The notes beneath the pieces are model-generated. The model saw only the letters and a list, made by a program, of their open reading frames with translations, was not told the origin of the DNA and searched no databases. Of a DNA stretch of 64,000 nt, positions 63,463-64,000 are shown piece by piece (position 1 is the first letter of the stretch; each line of letters begins with the position of its first letter). A program made the translations under genes and the position numbers. The stretch covers positions 18,613,418 through 18,677,417 of the forward strand of contig NC_092570.1 in assembly GCF_037975245.1 (NCBI RefSeq). Direction: 5' to 3'. This DNA comes from Apostichopus japonicus (Eukaryota > Echinodermata > Holothuroidea > Aspidochirotida > Stichopodidae).

Positions 63463-64000
63463 GCATAGATCTACGATTGTAACCATGTATACTACTAGTG
63501 GGAGTTGGGTGGGGGTTCAGCCCATCTCCCCTCCCCCCCCCCAACAAGGACAGAATATGACCAAACAATATGTACAGTGCATAAATATATAACATATGTA
63601 TATGCAGTACAATTACAGTAACAAATTCTTCAATACTGTTTCAAAAGTTGCAAAATCTATATTAAAGCAAAAAAAGGTGGTTCCCCCCCCCCATACCTGT
63701 ATAGAGTCATGGTTAGGCATATTCATGTATCTGAATATCATGGATTTGTCATTCGTAGTATCACAAAGCCTGCAGACGCTTTTCAGACTAAGTTTCGACA
63801 CTCGAGTGACCATTTTCCAATTCATTTACCTTTGAGGAAAAGATCTTATGGAGGTACGTGACTTTGTATACTAATTGCAGTCATTCCATAGGACAAACAA
63901 TTTTACAGAGTATACATTCCTTATTTTTGCTATGGAGTAGATCAACCGTCACAGATTGTGTCAAAAAATTCCTTGTTTTTGTATCTTCTTATTTCGAATA

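Larger units (their letters stand above)
56637..64000 (+). other. MBNL intron (5' part, runs off the window)
   Basis: The donor GTAAGT opens an intron at least 7.3 kb long. No sequence that could encode the rest of the second CCCH finger was seen downstream, and long first coding introns are usual in this gene family. It holds a quadruplex motif, AT/TATC simple repeats, a 105-bp tandem array and a 62-bp duplication, each listed separately. Short frames within it (for example 58406-58681 and 61888-62079) show no domain. Confidence 0.75.

Noticed and set aside
56637-64000. Second-finger exon of MBNL within the window
   Set aside because: I looked for sequence completing the C-x7-C-x4-C-x3-H finger after an acceptor on the plus strand and found none. 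It presumably lies beyond 64000.

Overview
This window is AT-rich eukaryotic nuclear DNA with very low coding density. One protein-coding exon is certain: positions 56478-56636 (+) encode the N-terminus of a muscleblind-like (MBNL) CCCH zinc-finger splicing regulator and end in a near-perfect splice donor. No bacterial-style gene organisation, rRNA or intact tRNA is visible. Tandem repeats are abundant, GT/AG splice signals are present, tRNA-derived SINEs occur, and the MBNL protein is bilaterian in type. A marine invertebrate deuterostome, perhaps an echinoderm such as a sea cucumber, is my best guess. That taxon is an inference from the style of the SINEs and the MBNL exon, not a proof.

Layout. 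1-5.2 kb: a 12-bp minisatellite with a 108-bp higher-order period, a diverged duplication, a short hAT-like MITE with target duplication (2703-3039), and a tRNA-derived SINE (3495-3692). 5.2-17 kb: mostly featureless, with a degenerate repeat block at 8.75-9.25 kb and a CpG-richer candidate regulatory segment at 9.6-10.3 kb. 17-24 kb: a G-rich minisatellite (17434-17700) and a full-length minus-strand SINE with target duplication (23607-24003). 24-37 kb: little, apart from a candidate conserved block (28.9-29.4 kb), a tRNA-like fragment, a cluster of three forkhead-type sites, a long polypyrimidine tract and a nested 36/144-bp satellite (35623-36034). 37.6-38.2 kb: a CTG-rich segment ending in a consensus donor, the best candidate for a non-coding upstream exon or promoter region. 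41-45 kb: small tandem repeats and a palindromic E-box next to a TATA-like motif. 49851-51578: a 1.73-kb non-autonomous hAT-type transposon with 17-bp terminal inverted repeats, an 8-bp target duplication and many AATCGG subterminal repeats. 55.6-56.6 kb: the MBNL first coding exon with its long 5'UTR. 56.6-64 kb: the start of a long MBNL intron, holding a G-quadruplex motif and a ten-copy 105-bp tandem array with alternating subtypes.

The simplest reading is that most of the window is upstream or intronic DNA of one plus-strand MBNL gene whose remaining exons lie beyond position 64000. The most interesting points are the hAT element, whose subterminal motif contains the TCGG core known from maize Ac, and the density of YGCY (MBNL-binding) motifs, including a run of six CTG, in the candidate MBNL 5' exons. 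The latter would fit autoregulation but is untested.
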